From Streptomyces deccanensis (lineage in GTDB: Bacteria > Actinomycetota > Actinomycetes > Streptomycetales > Streptomycetaceae): a stretch of 64,000 bases of DNA. Below the pieces are notes generated by a model. The model ran no database searches and was not told where the DNA came from. It worked only from the letters and a program-made list of their open reading frames with translations. How positions within the stretch are numbered: the first letter of the stretch is position 1; every line of letters starts with the position of its first letter. Both the position numbers and the translations under genes were made by a program. Where the stretch lies: positions 1,178,001 to 1,242,000 of the forward strand of contig NZ_CP092431.1 in the NCBI RefSeq assembly GCF_022385335.1. The letters are read 5' to 3'. This document shows positions 1 to 8,084 of this stretch, piece by piece.

Positions 1-594
1 AACCCGGGTCAGTTCGTGACCGTCTTCCTGGAGGACTACACCTCCTCCGACGTGCTCAAGTCGTCGCTGGCTTCCGTGAGCGGTCTGTCCGACGTGCTGT
101 ACCGGCCGGACCAGGAGGGCGTGGCGACCAGCGGTTGGCCGCGGATGGCGGACCTCGCGGCCCGGGGCAAGCAGCTGCTGATCTTCAGCGACCGCACCCG
201 CGCGAGCGACACCTCCGCCGGCCACGTCACCCGTGACACGTTCGGCGTGATGTACCAGCGCGAGTGGACGGTCGAGAACCACTGGTCCATGGGCGGCGGC
301 CTCGGCGGCTCCGACTGGTCCTGCTACAGCCGCTGGGGCACGGCCAGACCGCTCACCACGGAGCCGTCCGCCTTCCGTCCGCTGTTCGTGATGAACCACT
401 TCCGCGACTACACCATCAGCGGCACGGCGGAGACGGACAACGCCAAGCTGGGCAACCGGGCGCAGAACTTCTGCACCCCGGCCGCGCGCAAGAAGCCCAA
501 CTACCTCGCCGTGGACCGCTACGAGCTGGGTTCGCCGTCACCGCTCACGACGGTCGGGAACCTCAACACGTACGTCCTCACGGCCGGCCAGTAG
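1..594 (+). CDS. PI-PLC-like phosphodiesterase, C-terminal part (5' end outside window)
   Basis: The reading frame is already open at base 1 and ends at a TAG (592-594), so the N-terminus is missing. The visible 197 residues fit the C-terminal half of a secreted phosphatidylinositol-specific phospholipase C X-domain protein of the TIM-barrel PLC-like superfamily. They include a strand of type TVFLEDY, a QLLIFSD strand, a Trp-rich SMGGGLGGSDWSCYSRWG segment and a FVMNHFRDY strand. Such enzymes cleave phosphoinositides or related phosphodiesters outside the cell. The catalytic His pair would lie upstream and cannot be checked. A strong hairpin follows 40 bases after the stop. Family assignment is by pattern recognition only; moderately sure. 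Confidence 0.7.
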   Translation, partial: NPGQFVTVFLEDYTSSDVLKSSLASVSGLSDVLYRPDQEGVATSGWPRMADLAARGKQLLIFSDRTRASDTSAGHVTRDTFGVMYQREWTVENHWSMGGGLGGSDWSCYSRWGTARPLTTEPSAFRPLFVMNHFRDYTISGTAETDNAKLGNRAQNFCTPAARKKPNYLAVDRYELGSPSPLTTVGNLNTYVLTAGQ

Positions 595-994
595 CCGCCC
601 CGCGAGACGGCCCGGCAGACGACCCGGCAGGCGGCCCGCCGGACGACCCTCCGGCGGGCGTCGCCGTGCCCACCGCGCGCCCACCCTGCGGGGCGCCGAA
701 CGCATGTCCCGCAGGACGGGCAGATGGCTCCGGGTGAGCTTCGCCCGTTCGCCACCGCCCGCGATCAGGGCGTTGACCGACGCCATCGGATCGGCACCGG
801 CCGACCGCGCCACCAACGCCCCTACCACCAGCGGCAGCAGCACCACCGCGAGGGCCGAACCGGTGGCGGTGGCCGTGGCGGTGACCTGGCGGAGGGGGCG
901 CGGGCGCGGGGTGTGCGTGTCCATGACGACAGTGCATCACCGGGCCGGGTCGCCGGGCACCCGACCACATACTCAGTCGCCCCGTCCGACGTAC
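595..994. other. Intergenic region with terminator, no convincing gene
   Basis: This 400-base gap separates the PLC-like gene from the converging xdhC-type gene. It holds the terminator at 634-659. A minus-strand frame from 924 begins with a plausible transmembrane stretch, but it has no ribosome-binding site, runs into Arg/Gly/Pro-rich low complexity over the terminator and overlaps the PLC gene, so I do not call it. Confidence 0.5.
634..659 (+). terminator. Intrinsic terminator-like hairpin after the PLC-like gene
   Basis: A perfect 10-bp stem (GCCCGCCGGA / TCCGGCGGGC) closes a 6-base loop 40 bases after the stop codon. There is no T tract, as is common for actinobacterial terminators. Confidence 0.6.
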
Positions 995-2215
995 TCAGGC
1001 CGCCGCCACGGCCTCCCGCTCCCCGGCCTCCCGGTGGATCGGCGTGCCCGAACCGGTCAGCGGCACACCCGTGCCGCCGCGCCGGGCCGCGACGATCTCC
1101 GCCGCGATGGACAGGGCCGTCTCCTCGGGCGTACGGGCGCCGAGGTCGAGCCCGATCGGGGACCGTAGCCGGGCCAACTCCCGCTCACTGAGGCCGACTT
1201 CGCGCAGCCTCCGGTCACGCTCGGCGTGGGTGCGGCGGGAGCCCATCGCGCCCACGAACGCGACCGGCATCCGCAGGGCCTCCTTGAGCAGCGGAACGTC
1301 GAACTTGGCGTCGTGGGTGAGCACGCACAGGACGGTGCGGCTGTCGGTGCCGGTGCGCCGCAGATAGCGGTGCGGCCAGTCCACGACGATCTCGTCCGCC
1401 TCGGGGAAGCGGGCCCGCGTGACGAAGACCGGCCGGGCGTCGCACACCGTGACGTGGTAGCCGAGGAACTTGCCCGCCCGTACCAGCGCCGCCGCGAAGT
1501 CGATCGCCCCGAACACGATCATGCGGGGTGGTGGCACCCGCGTCTCCACGAGGAGGGTGAGCCCGTCGGGACAGTGCGACCCGTCCGGCGAGAGTTCGAT
1601 CGTGCCGGTCCGTCCGGCGTCCAGCATGGCCCGCGCCTCGGCGGCAGCGGTCCGGTCCAGCTCCCGACGGCCGCCGAGACCGCCGTCGTAGGCAACGGCA
1701 CCCGCACGCATCGCGCCGTCCGCCCGGCCGGGACCCTCGGCGTCAGCCCTGCCGTGCGCTTCGCCGGGCTCCCCGGCGGTCCGTACGAGCAGGGCCTGGC
1801 CGAGGAGTTCGGCCGGGCCCCGGACGACGCGGGCGACGGCCGTCGGCTCGCCCTCGGCGGCGGCCGAGAGCGCGGCGCGCAGGACCGCTCGGGCGGGAGA
1901 CCGGGCGGTGACGGGGGTGACCAGGATGTCGATCAGCCCGCCGCAGGTCAGACCGACGGCGAAGGCGTCCTCGTCGCTGTAGCCGAAGCGCTGAAGGACG
2001 GTCTCGCCGTCCGCCAGGGCCTGTCGGCACAGCTCGTACACCGCGCCCTCGACGCATCCGCCGGAGACGGAGCCGATGACCGTGCCGTCGCCGTCGACGG
2101 CGAGGGCCGCGCCGGGGCCGCGCGGTGCGCTGCCGCCGACCGCGACGACGGTGGCGACGGCGAAGTCGCGGTCCTCCTCGGCCCAGGCGCTCAGCTCGGT
2201 GGCCAGGTCAAGCAT
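995..2215 (-). CDS. XdhC/CoxI family molybdenum-enzyme maturation protein
   Basis: 406 residues. The N-terminal XdhC_CoxI domain carries the family pattern AVGGSAPRGPGAALAV and SVSGGCVEGAV with its conserved Cys. The C-terminal half is the Rossmann-type XdhC_C domain (MIVFGAIDFAAAL, CDARPVF, FVGAMGS). Known XdhC/PaoD proteins bind the molybdenum cofactor, help load the sulfurated cofactor into hydroxylases of the xanthine dehydrogenase family, and are not part of the final enzyme. Its ATG lies 8 bases inside the end of the Mo-subunit gene, so it is translationally coupled as the last gene of a four-gene operon. The middle linker (about 150-190) is long and low in complexity. High confidence in family; the client is presumably the enzyme encoded just upstream. 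Confidence 0.9.
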   Translation of the reverse strand: MLDLATELSAWAEEDRDFAVATVVAVGGSAPRGPGAALAVDGDGTVIGSVSGGCVEGAVYELCRQALADGETVLQRFGYSDEDAFAVGLTCGGLIDILVTPVTARSPARAVLRAALSAAAEGEPTAVARVVRGPAELLGQALLVRTAGEPGEAHGRADAEGPGRADGAMRAGAVAYDGGLGGRRELDRTAAAEARAMLDAGRTGTIELSPDGSHCPDGLTLLVETRVPPPRMIVFGAIDFAAALVRAGKFLGYHVTVCDARPVFVTRARFPEADEIVVDWPHRYLRRTGTDSRTVLCVLTHDAKFDVPLLKEALRMPVAFVGAMGSRRTHAERDRRLREVGLSERELARLRSPIGLDLGARTPEETALSIAAEIVAARRGGTGVPLTGSGTPIHREAGEREAVAAA

Positions 2216-4328
2216 TCCGGGCCGCCGTCAGGACGCGGTCGGGCCGGATCGGCAGATGACGGTGGCGGACGCCGGTGGCGTGCCAGACCGCGTTGGCGAC
2301 GGCGGCCGCCGCGCCCACGATGCCGATCTCGCCGATGCCCTTGATGCCGACGGGGTCCTCGGGGTCGACGTCGTCCACCCAGTCGGCCTCGACGGCGGGG
2401 ACGTCGGCGTGCGCGGTCACGTGGTAGCCGGCGAGGTCGGCGCCGTAGAGGCCGCCGGACGCCCGGTCGCGCACCGCCTCCTCGTGCAGGGCCATGGAGA
2501 TGCCCCAGGTCATGCCGCCGATGAACTGGCTGCGCGCGGTGAGCGGGTTGACGATGGTGCCGGCCGCGAAGATGCCGAGCATGCGGCGGACGCGTACCTC
2601 GCCGGTGGCGGGGTCGACGGCGACCTCGGCGAACTGGGCACCGTAGGAGTGGCGTTCCTTCTGGGAGAGGGCGCCGATGGCGGCGGTGGTGTCGGAGCGG
2701 ACGGTGAGGCCCTCGGGCGGGACGGCTCCACCGAGGGCGAGCCGTTCACGCAGTTCCTCTGCCGCGAGGGTGACCGCCCAGGACCAGGAGCGGGTGCCCA
2801 TCGAGCCACCGGCGATCATGGCCGGGCCGAAGTCGCTGTCCCCGAGGCGTACCTGGACGCGGTCGGTGGCGACGTCCAGCGCGTCGGCGGCGACCAGGGT
2901 GAGCGCGGTGCGCGCGCCCGTGCCGATGTCCGCCGCGTTGACCCGCACGGTGAAGGTGCCGTCGGCCTCGGCCGTCACCGCCGCCGTGGACGGTGCCGCA
3001 CCCGCGCCGAAGGAGGCCGCCGCCGTGCCGGTGCCGAGCAGCCAGCGGCCGTCGCGGCGCACCCCGGGACGTGGGTCGCGGTCGGCCCATCCGAACCGGC
3101 GGGCGCCCTCGCGGAAGCAGGCGTGCAGGTTCCGGCCGGCGAACGGCAGTCCGGAGACCGGGCCGCGCTCGGGTTCGTTGCGGGCGCGCAGTTCGATCGG
3201 GTCGATGCCCAGTTTCTCGGCGAGTTCGTCAAGGGCCGACTCCAGCGCGAAGGAGCCCGGGGCCTCGCCGGGCGCCCGCATGAACGTCGGGGTGGGCACA
3301 TCGAGCCGGACGACCCGGTTGGCCGTGTGGTGGGCGTCGGCGTCGTACATCACGCGGGCCGGTCCGGCGCCCGACTCGACGAACTGGTGGACGGTCGAGG
3401 TGAGGCTCTGGGAGCGGTGTTCGAGCGCGCGCAGCCGTCCGTCGGCGTCGGCGCCGAGCCGGACGCGCTGGGTGGTGGGGCTGCGGTATCCGGCGAGGGA
3501 GAACATCTGACGCCGGGTCATCACCACCCGGACCGGTCGCCGCAGGACGGTCGCGGCCATGACGGCGGCGACCTGGTGCGCACGGACGCCCTTGCTGCCG
3601 AAGCCGCCGCCGACGTGCTCGGAGCGCACGTGCACCGAGGCGGGGTCGAGGGAGAACAGGCTGGCGAGTTCGCCCGCGACCCACATGGTGCCCTGGTTGG
3701 AGTCGACGACGTCGAGTCGGCCCCCGTCCCAGCGGGCCGTCACGGCGTGCGGCTCCATCGGGTTGTGGTGTTCCTCGGGGGTGCTGTACTCGGCGTCCAC
3801 GACGGCGGCGGACGCGGCGAGTTCGGCCTCCAGGTCGCCCTTCCCGGTCACCGCCGGGCCGAAGGCACCCGCGTCGTAGGCAGCCGGGTGCTCGGCGGCG
3901 AACGCGACGTCGTGCGGCTCCTGGTCGTAGTGCACGACCAGGGCCTCGGCGGCCTCCCTGGCCTGCTCGGAGGTCTCGGCGACGACGAGCGCGACCGGCC
4001 AGCCCACGTGGGGGACCCTGTCGTGCTGGAAGACGGCCGTGGTCGGGTCGGGGGTCATCCCCATGAGGCCCGTGTAGTCGGTCTCGACGCGCGGGGCGTT
4101 CTCGTGGGTCAGGACAGCGAGCACGCCGGGCCGTGCGAGCGCGTCGGCGGACTCGATCGCACGGATCCGGCCGCGTGCCACGGTCGACAGCGCCAGCCAG
4201 CCGTGGACGAGCCCGGCGAACGGGACCTCCCCGGCGTAGCGGGCCGCTCCGGTGACCTTGTCGCGGCCCTCGACCCGGGTGTGCGCGGTGCCGACAACGC
4301 CCTGGCGTGCGGTGGGGGCGGTGGTCAT
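2208..4328 (-). CDS. Molybdopterin-binding subunit of an aldehyde/xanthine dehydrogenase-type hydroxylase (PaoC/YagR-like)
   Basis: 706 residues. The N-terminal Ald_Xan_dh domain starts with VEGRDKVTGAARYAGE; the molybdopterin-binding regions include HVGGGFGSKG and the active-site loop GIGEIGIVG, whose Glu near residue 667 matches the catalytic base of the family. These enzymes hydroxylate aldehydes or N-heterocycles at Mo and pass electrons through FeS centres to FAD. The ATG at 4328 overlaps the FAD-subunit stop as ATGA, which fixes the start; the same frame is open further upstream but that part is antisense-like shadow. Gene order (2Fe-2S, FAD, Mo, XdhC) and length fit the E. coli PaoABCD/YagTSRQ aldehyde oxidoreductase rather than purine xanthine dehydrogenase. 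Substrate not predictable. Confidence 0.92.
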   Translation of the reverse strand: MTTAPTARQGVVGTAHTRVEGRDKVTGAARYAGEVPFAGLVHGWLALSTVARGRIRAIESADALARPGVLAVLTHENAPRVETDYTGLMGMTPDPTTAVFQHDRVPHVGWPVALVVAETSEQAREAAEALVVHYDQEPHDVAFAAEHPAAYDAGAFGPAVTGKGDLEAELAASAAVVDAEYSTPEEHHNPMEPHAVTARWDGGRLDVVDSNQGTMWVAGELASLFSLDPASVHVRSEHVGGGFGSKGVRAHQVAAVMAATVLRRPVRVVMTRRQMFSLAGYRSPTTQRVRLGADADGRLRALEHRSQSLTSTVHQFVESGAGPARVMYDADAHHTANRVVRLDVPTPTFMRAPGEAPGSFALESALDELAEKLGIDPIELRARNEPERGPVSGLPFAGRNLHACFREGARRFGWADRDPRPGVRRDGRWLLGTGTAAASFGAGAAPSTAAVTAEADGTFTVRVNAADIGTGARTALTLVAADALDVATDRVQVRLGDSDFGPAMIAGGSMGTRSWSWAVTLAAEELRERLALGGAVPPEGLTVRSDTTAAIGALSQKERHSYGAQFAEVAVDPATGEVRVRRMLGIFAAGTIVNPLTARSQFIGGMTWGISMALHEEAVRDRASGGLYGADLAGYHVTAHADVPAVEADWVDDVDPEDPVGIKGIGEIGIVGAAAAVANAVWHATGVRHRHLPIRPDRVLTAARNA

Positions 4329-5329
4329 CGGGTGGCCTCCTCGGGGGCTGCGGCGGCGAGTTCGGACAGGACGGCCACGACGAGGTTGCGCATCAGCGTC
4401 ACCTTGTACGCGTTGTGCGGCAGTGGTTTCGCGTCCGCCAGTTCGGCGTCGGCGGCGGCCGCGAAGGTCGCGGCGTCGGCCGGCGCGCCGGTCAGCACGC
4501 GCTCCGCCGCGTGGGCACGCCACGGCCGCGAGGCGACCGCGCCGAAGGCCAGCCGCACGTCCCGAACGACACCGCCCCGGACGTCGAGCGCGGCGGCGAC
4601 GGAGCCGATCGCGAAGGCGTACGAAGCGCGTTCGCGGACCTTGCGGTAGCGGGAGTGCGCGGCGACGGGCGTGGGCGGCAGGGTGACGCCGGTGATCAGG
4701 GCGCCCGGCGGCAGGGCCGTCTCGATGTGCGGGGCGTCGCCGACGGGGAGGTAGAAGTCGGCGAGGGGTGACGTGCCCGGCCCGTCGGGCGTCTCGTACG
4801 TCACGACGGCGTCGAAGGCGGCCAGGGCCACGCCCATGTCGGAGGGATGGGTGGCGACGCAGTGCGAGGAGGCGCCCAGGATCGCGTGGTTGTGGTGCTC
4901 GCCCTCGATCGCGGGGCAACCGCTGCCAGGCAGGCGCTTGTTGCACGGCCCGGTGACGTCGGCGAAGTAGCCGCAGCGGGTGCGCTGCAGGAGGTTGCCG
5001 CCGACGGTGGCCATGTTGCGCAGCTGCCCGGAGGCACCGGCCAGCACCGCCTCGGCCAACGCCGGGTAGCGGCGGCGAACTTCCGCGTGCGCGGCGAGGT
5101 CGCTGTTGGTGACGGTCGCGCCGATCCGCAGTCCGCCGTCCTCGGTCGCCTCGATCCCGTCGAGCGGGAGTTCGCGGACGTCGACGAGGCGGGCGGGCCG
5201 CTCCACGCCGGTCTTCATCAGGTCGACGAGGTTGGTGCCGCCACCGAGGAAGCGCGCCTCGGGGTCGGCGCCGAGCAGGGCGACCGCGCCGGAGACGTCG
5301 TGGGCCCGCTGGTAGTCGAACTCCCTCAC
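4325..5329 (-). CDS. FAD-binding subunit of the molybdenum hydroxylase (PaoB/YagS-like)
   Basis: 334 residues. The FAD-binding motif FLGGGTNLVDLM is at about 27-38 and TVGGNL at about 108-113, followed by the C-terminal CO-dehydrogenase flavoprotein domain. Four cysteines at 119, 129, 138 and 157 sit in an insertion of the type that in E. coli PaoB holds an additional [4Fe-4S] cluster; this distinguishes it from ordinary CoxM/XdhB subunits. The GTG start at 5329 overlaps the stop of the 2Fe-2S gene as GTGA, and the stop overlaps the Mo-subunit ATG, so all three are translated in a coupled way. It receives electrons from the FeS subunit and hands them to an external acceptor. Confident of family. 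Confidence 0.92.
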   Translation of the reverse strand: MREFDYQRAHDVSGAVALLGADPEARFLGGGTNLVDLMKTGVERPARLVDVRELPLDGIEATEDGGLRIGATVTNSDLAAHAEVRRRYPALAEAVLAGASGQLRNMATVGGNLLQRTRCGYFADVTGPCNKRLPGSGCPAIEGEHHNHAILGASSHCVATHPSDMGVALAAFDAVVTYETPDGPGTSPLADFYLPVGDAPHIETALPPGALITGVTLPPTPVAAHSRYRKVRERASYAFAIGSVAAALDVRGGVVRDVRLAFGAVASRPWRAHAAERVLTGAPADAATFAAAADAELADAKPLPHNAYKVTLMRNLVVAVLSELAAAAPEEATR

Positions 5330-5892
5330 GCCACGGCCTCCTTGGCCTTCATGGAGCTGTCGGCGGCGGCGCGGGCGACGGCCTCGACGATCGACACATA
5401 GGCGCCGCAGCGGCACAGGTTGCCGCTCATCCGCTCCCGGATCTCCTCGGGTGTCAGCGGTGGCGCTCCCGCCTCCGGGCGTACGTCGTCGGTGGCGGCG
5501 CTGGGCCAGCCCGCCGCGTGCTCCTCGATGACCGCGATCGCCGAACAGATCTGGCCCGGCGTGCAGTAGCCGCACTGGAAGCCGTCCAGATCGAGGAACG
5601 CCTGCTGCACGGGGTGGAGTTGGTGCCCGTCGGCGACACCCTCGATGGTGGTGATCTCGCGCCCCTCGGCCGCCACCGCCAGTTGCAGGCAGGAGAGGCC
5701 CCGGCGGCCGTCGACGAGGACGGTGCAGGCACCGCACTGCCCCTGGTCACAGCCCTTCTTGGTGCCGGTCATGTCGAGGCGCTCGCGCAGGGCGTCGAGC
5801 AGCGTGGTGCGGTGGTCGACGGAGAGCGTGTGCTTCTCGCCGTTGATGTTCAGGGTGATGGCGCTGTACGTCGAGGAGGTGGCTGGGGACAT
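5326..5892 (-). CDS. 2Fe-2S iron-sulfur subunit of the molybdenum hydroxylase (PaoA/YagT-like)
   Basis: 188 residues. A plant-ferredoxin-like domain has Cys48, 53, 56 and 68 (CDQGQCGAC then LSC). A second all-helical 2Fe-2S domain has CGYCTPGQIC and ends with the CRCGAY pair. No Tat signal is visible ahead of the ferredoxin fold, unlike E. coli PaoA, so the enzyme is probably cytoplasmic. The ATG at 5892 is chosen because AGAAGG lies at good spacing just before it and homology begins there; the frame is open further upstream. It is the first gene of the operon and faces the TetR gene across the palindromic operators at 6014-6056. Confidence 0.93.
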   Translation of the reverse strand: MSPATSSTYSAITLNINGEKHTLSVDHRTTLLDALRERLDMTGTKKGCDQGQCGACTVLVDGRRGLSCLQLAVAAEGREITTIEGVADGHQLHPVQQAFLDLDGFQCGYCTPGQICSAIAVIEEHAAGWPSAATDDVRPEAGAPPLTPEEIRERMSGNLCRCGAYVSIVEAVARAAADSSMKAKEAVA

Positions 5893-6013
5893 GGTCAGCC
5901 TTCTTTCGCGTATCCGGGGCATGCGGAAGGGACTCGCTCCGGCCGGCGGTCGCATCAGGAGAACGGACCGCGAGGGCGTCGGCGCGGGCGCGCCGACGCT
6001 ACGATGAAACAAC

Positions 6014-6056
6014 CGGACAGCTGTCCGCTCCGGAAAACGTAACGGACAGCTGTCCG
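6014..6056. promoter_or_regulatory. Two identical palindromic operators between the hydroxylase operon and tetR
   Basis: The perfect 14-bp palindrome CGGACAGCTGTCCG occurs twice, at 6014-6027 and 6043-6056, 29 bases centre to centre, and both copies are followed by CT. They lie in the 208-base divergent region between the 2Fe-2S subunit gene and the TetR gene. Size, symmetry and position are what is expected for the operator of the adjacent TetR-type repressor, which would then control both itself and the operon. Binding is inferred. Confidence 0.8.
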
Positions 6057-6100
6057 CTTAACAAGAACGGGTTTCGGACACCGATCCGCCAGGAGGTCGC

Positions 6101-6676
6101 GTGCGACTGAAGAAGGACGCCTCTCTGCGTTCCGACGCCCAGCGCAACCGCGAGCGCATCATGGCGGTCGCGCTGGTCGAGCTGACGCGCGCCGCGGACA
6201 CACCGCTGAGCAGGATCGCCAAGGAGGCGTGCGTCGGACAGGGCACGTTCTACCGCCACTTCCCCACCAGGGAGGCCCTCGTCCTGGAGATCTACCGGCA
6301 CGAGATGCGACAGGTCGCCGACGCCGCCGCCGAACTGCTCGCCCTCCGCGAGCCGGACCGGGCGCTGCGCGAGTGGATGGACCGCCTCGCCCTGTTCGCC
6401 ATGACCAAGGCGGGCCTGGCGGAGGCGATCCGCCAGGCCACCTGCGGCCCCGGCGCCCCCGAGAAGCCGGGGCACACGCCGGTCACCGAAGCCGCCGAAC
6501 TCCTGCTGCGCGCGGGCGTGGAGGCCGGCACCGTCCGCCCCGAGATCACCGTGGACGACTTCTTCCTCGCGATCGCCGGCCTCTGGCAGATCGACCCCGA
6601 GGACTGGCGGCCGCGCGCCACCCGCCTCCTCGACCTCGTCATGGACGGCCTGCGCACCGAACCGACGGCGAGCTGA
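6101..6676 (+). CDS. TetR/AcrR family transcriptional regulator
   Basis: 191 residues. The N-terminal helix-turn-helix is clear: RSDAQRNRERIMAVAL, then a recognition region around KEACVGQGTFYRHFPTREAL at about 38-57, which is the TetR pattern. The C-terminal two thirds form the ligand-binding/dimerisation part, of the type seen in regulators with a TetR_C SbtR-like domain. The GTG start is preceded by a strong AGGAGGT. It is divergent from the molybdenum hydroxylase operon with twin palindromes between, so it is the probable local repressor, relieved by a substrate or product of that enzyme (inferred). Its 3' end lies 7 bases from the end of the converging beta-helix gene. Confidence 0.92.
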   Translation: MRLKKDASLRSDAQRNRERIMAVALVELTRAADTPLSRIAKEACVGQGTFYRHFPTREALVLEIYRHEMRQVADAAAELLALREPDRALREWMDRLALFAMTKAGLAEAIRQATCGPGAPEKPGHTPVTEAAELLLRAGVEAGTVRPEITVDDFFLAIAGLWQIDPEDWRPRATRLLDLVMDGLRTEPTAS

Positions 6677-6683
6677 GCGCGCG

Positions 6684-7877
6684 TCAGAGGCGGGCCCCGA
6701 CGTCCGCGCCGTTCGCGGGCCGCAGGAAGTTCGAGGGCGGGATCGAGCCGTCGGCCGCCCTGGGCCCGGTGAGGGTGGTCGCGTCGGTGCTCACGAAGGA
6801 CCAACTGCCGCCGAGGTTCCAGGAGTTGCCGCTGCCACCGGAGTTCGCGCCGAGCGAGACATTCGTGCCGTTCGCCACCGAGAGGTTCTTCGTCAGCGTG
6901 CCGTCGGCGTCGGCGAAGTCGAACCCGGTGCCCTTGTTGCGCCACGCCGTGCAGCGCTCGGCGACCAGCGCGCCCGGGTTGGCGTTGTCGATGAACCCGC
7001 CGGCCGAGTTGTCCCAGGCCATGCTGCCCCGCACCACATGGGCGGCGGGCAGGTCCTCGTCACCACCACCGCCCAGCTTGAAGCCGTTGCCGTCGCCGGT
7101 GTAGTCGGGCAGGTTCCAGCGGTTGTAGCCGTTCCCGTGGGCGGCGCTCCCCTCGATCGTCACCGGGGAGAGGAACTCCCAGAAGTCCAGCCCGTCGTCG
7201 GCGTTGTTCCACAGCCGGGCGCCGCGCACCACGTTGCCCGCCCCTGAGCCCTCCTTGATGGCCAGGCCGTCGGCGCTCTCACCGTTCTTGCGCGGATCCC
7301 GGTTGCCATGGCTGTCCAGATGGATGAACTGGTTGCCGCTCGACGCACCCTGGATGTGCACCCCGGACTCGTAGTTGTTCCGGGTCACCAGCCGCTCGAA
7401 GACATTGCCGTTGGTGTCCACGCCGAAGATCCCGTACGGCCCGTTGACGATCTCCAGGCCGCTCAGCCGCCAGTGGTCCCCCTCGATGTGGATCGCGCCC
7501 CGCTGGGCCCGGGGGATGGTGGAGCCCACCGCGCCGGGCGTGTACGGCATGTTCTCGCCGTCGATGACGACGCGTTCGCCGTTGTGGTTGCCCATCCTGA
7601 TCGGCTGACTCGCCGTACCGCTCTTGAGCAGCTGGATGCTGCCGCTCGGCGCGTACGTCCCACCACGGATGAGGATCGAGTCACCCGGCTGCGCCAGGTC
7701 CACGGCACGCTGGACGGTCCGCAGCGGCGCCGCCAGTGTGCCGGCGTTGCCGTCGTTCCCATTGGTTGCCACATAGAGGCTCGTGGCGGCGTGGGCGGCG
7801 GGGGCGGACAGGGCGAGGAGCCCGCCGGCGAGGAGGCTCAACAGGCCTACGCACGCGGTGAATCGCTGTGGACGCAT
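6684..7877 (-). CDS. Secreted right-handed parallel beta-helix protein (pectate-lyase-like fold)
   Basis: 397 residues. A signal peptide (MRPQRF then a long Leu/Ala core ending SAPAAHA) is followed by a mature start LYVATNGNDGNAGTLAAP, typical of beta-helix polysaccharide lyases and DUF1565-like proteins. Repeats rich in Asn/Gly with N-x-F-x-R-L and G-x-x-F-x-x-A-D patterns fill the rest (for example GLEIVNGPYGIFGV). Proteins of this type include PL9/PL1-like pectate lyases; the catalytic residues cannot be assigned by eye. I chose the ATG at 7877 because the signal peptide starts there, although the frame is open upstream. A -35/-10 pair and a LacI-type palindrome precede it. Probably a pectin or related polysaccharide lyase induced by its sugar. 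Confidence 0.8.
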   Translation of the reverse strand: MRPQRFTACVGLLSLLAGGLLALSAPAAHAATSLYVATNGNDGNAGTLAAPLRTVQRAVDLAQPGDSILIRGGTYAPSGSIQLLKSGTASQPIRMGNHNGERVVIDGENMPYTPGAVGSTIPRAQRGAIHIEGDHWRLSGLEIVNGPYGIFGVDTNGNVFERLVTRNNYESGVHIQGASSGNQFIHLDSHGNRDPRKNGESADGLAIKEGSGAGNVVRGARLWNNADDGLDFWEFLSPVTIEGSAAHGNGYNRWNLPDYTGDGNGFKLGGGGDEDLPAAHVVRGSMAWDNSAGGFIDNANPGALVAERCTAWRNKGTGFDFADADGTLTKNLSVANGTNVSLGANSGGSGNSWNLGGSWSFVSTDATTLTGPRAADGSIPPSNFLRPANGADVGARL

Positions 7878-7903
7878 GGGTCGTCTCCCGGGGCAGCGGT
7901 GGG

Positions 7904-7917
7904 GGAAAGCGCTTTCC
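7904..7917. promoter_or_regulatory. LacI-family-type operator palindrome
   Basis: GGAAAGCGCTTTCC is a perfect 14-bp palindrome with the central CG typical of LacI/GalR operators. It lies between the predicted -10 and the ATG of the beta-helix gene, so a bound repressor would block initiation. No LacI-type gene lies in the window. Confidence 0.7.
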
Positions 7918-7924
7918 GACTCGG

Positions 7925-7954
7925 AAGCTAGGGCGGTCGCCGGGGGCGCGTCAA
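7925..7954 (-). promoter_or_regulatory. Candidate promoter of the beta-helix gene
   Basis: On the minus strand, TTGACG (7949-7954) and TAGCTT (7925-7930) are separated by 18 bases, and the LacI-type palindrome follows near the expected transcription start. The -35 is good and the -10 is weak. Confidence 0.5.
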
Positions 7955-8014
7955 TATCCATGCACATGGAATGAGTTTTCATTCATGAACGAACAGTAGG
8001 GCGTGCCGCTTGTC

Positions 8015-8044
8015 TTGACGTGTGAATGACAACAATGGCATGTT
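8015..8044 (+). promoter_or_regulatory. Candidate promoter of the GDSL esterase gene
   Basis: TTGACG at 8015-8020 is followed after 18 bases by CATGTT (8039-8044), a weak -10. The CebR-like operator starts 5 bases later, covering the expected start point. Confidence 0.45.
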
Positions 8045-8048
8045 CAAC

Positions 8049-8062
8049 TGGGAGCGCTCCCA
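8049..8062. promoter_or_regulatory. CebR-type operator
   Basis: TGGGAGCGCTCCCA is a perfect 14-bp palindrome identical to the operator recognised by CebR, the cellobiose/cellotriose-responsive LacI-family repressor of Streptomyces (established knowledge). It lies 22 bases before the start codon of a CBM2-bearing esterase, consistent with repression of cellulolytic genes. Confidence 0.85.
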
Positions 8063-8084
8063 TCTCACCAGGGAAGGGACCACC

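Noticed and set aside
538..924. Minus-strand ORF with a TM-like N-terminus in the first intergenic region
   Set aside because: No ribosome-binding site, overlaps the PLC gene end and the terminator, and its C-terminal half is Arg/Gly/Pro low complexity.
2076..4649. 857-codon plus-strand open frame
   Set aside because: Antisense to the Mo-subunit gene; long open frames are expected opposite high-GC genes and the composition is Gly/Arg/Asp-rich without domains.
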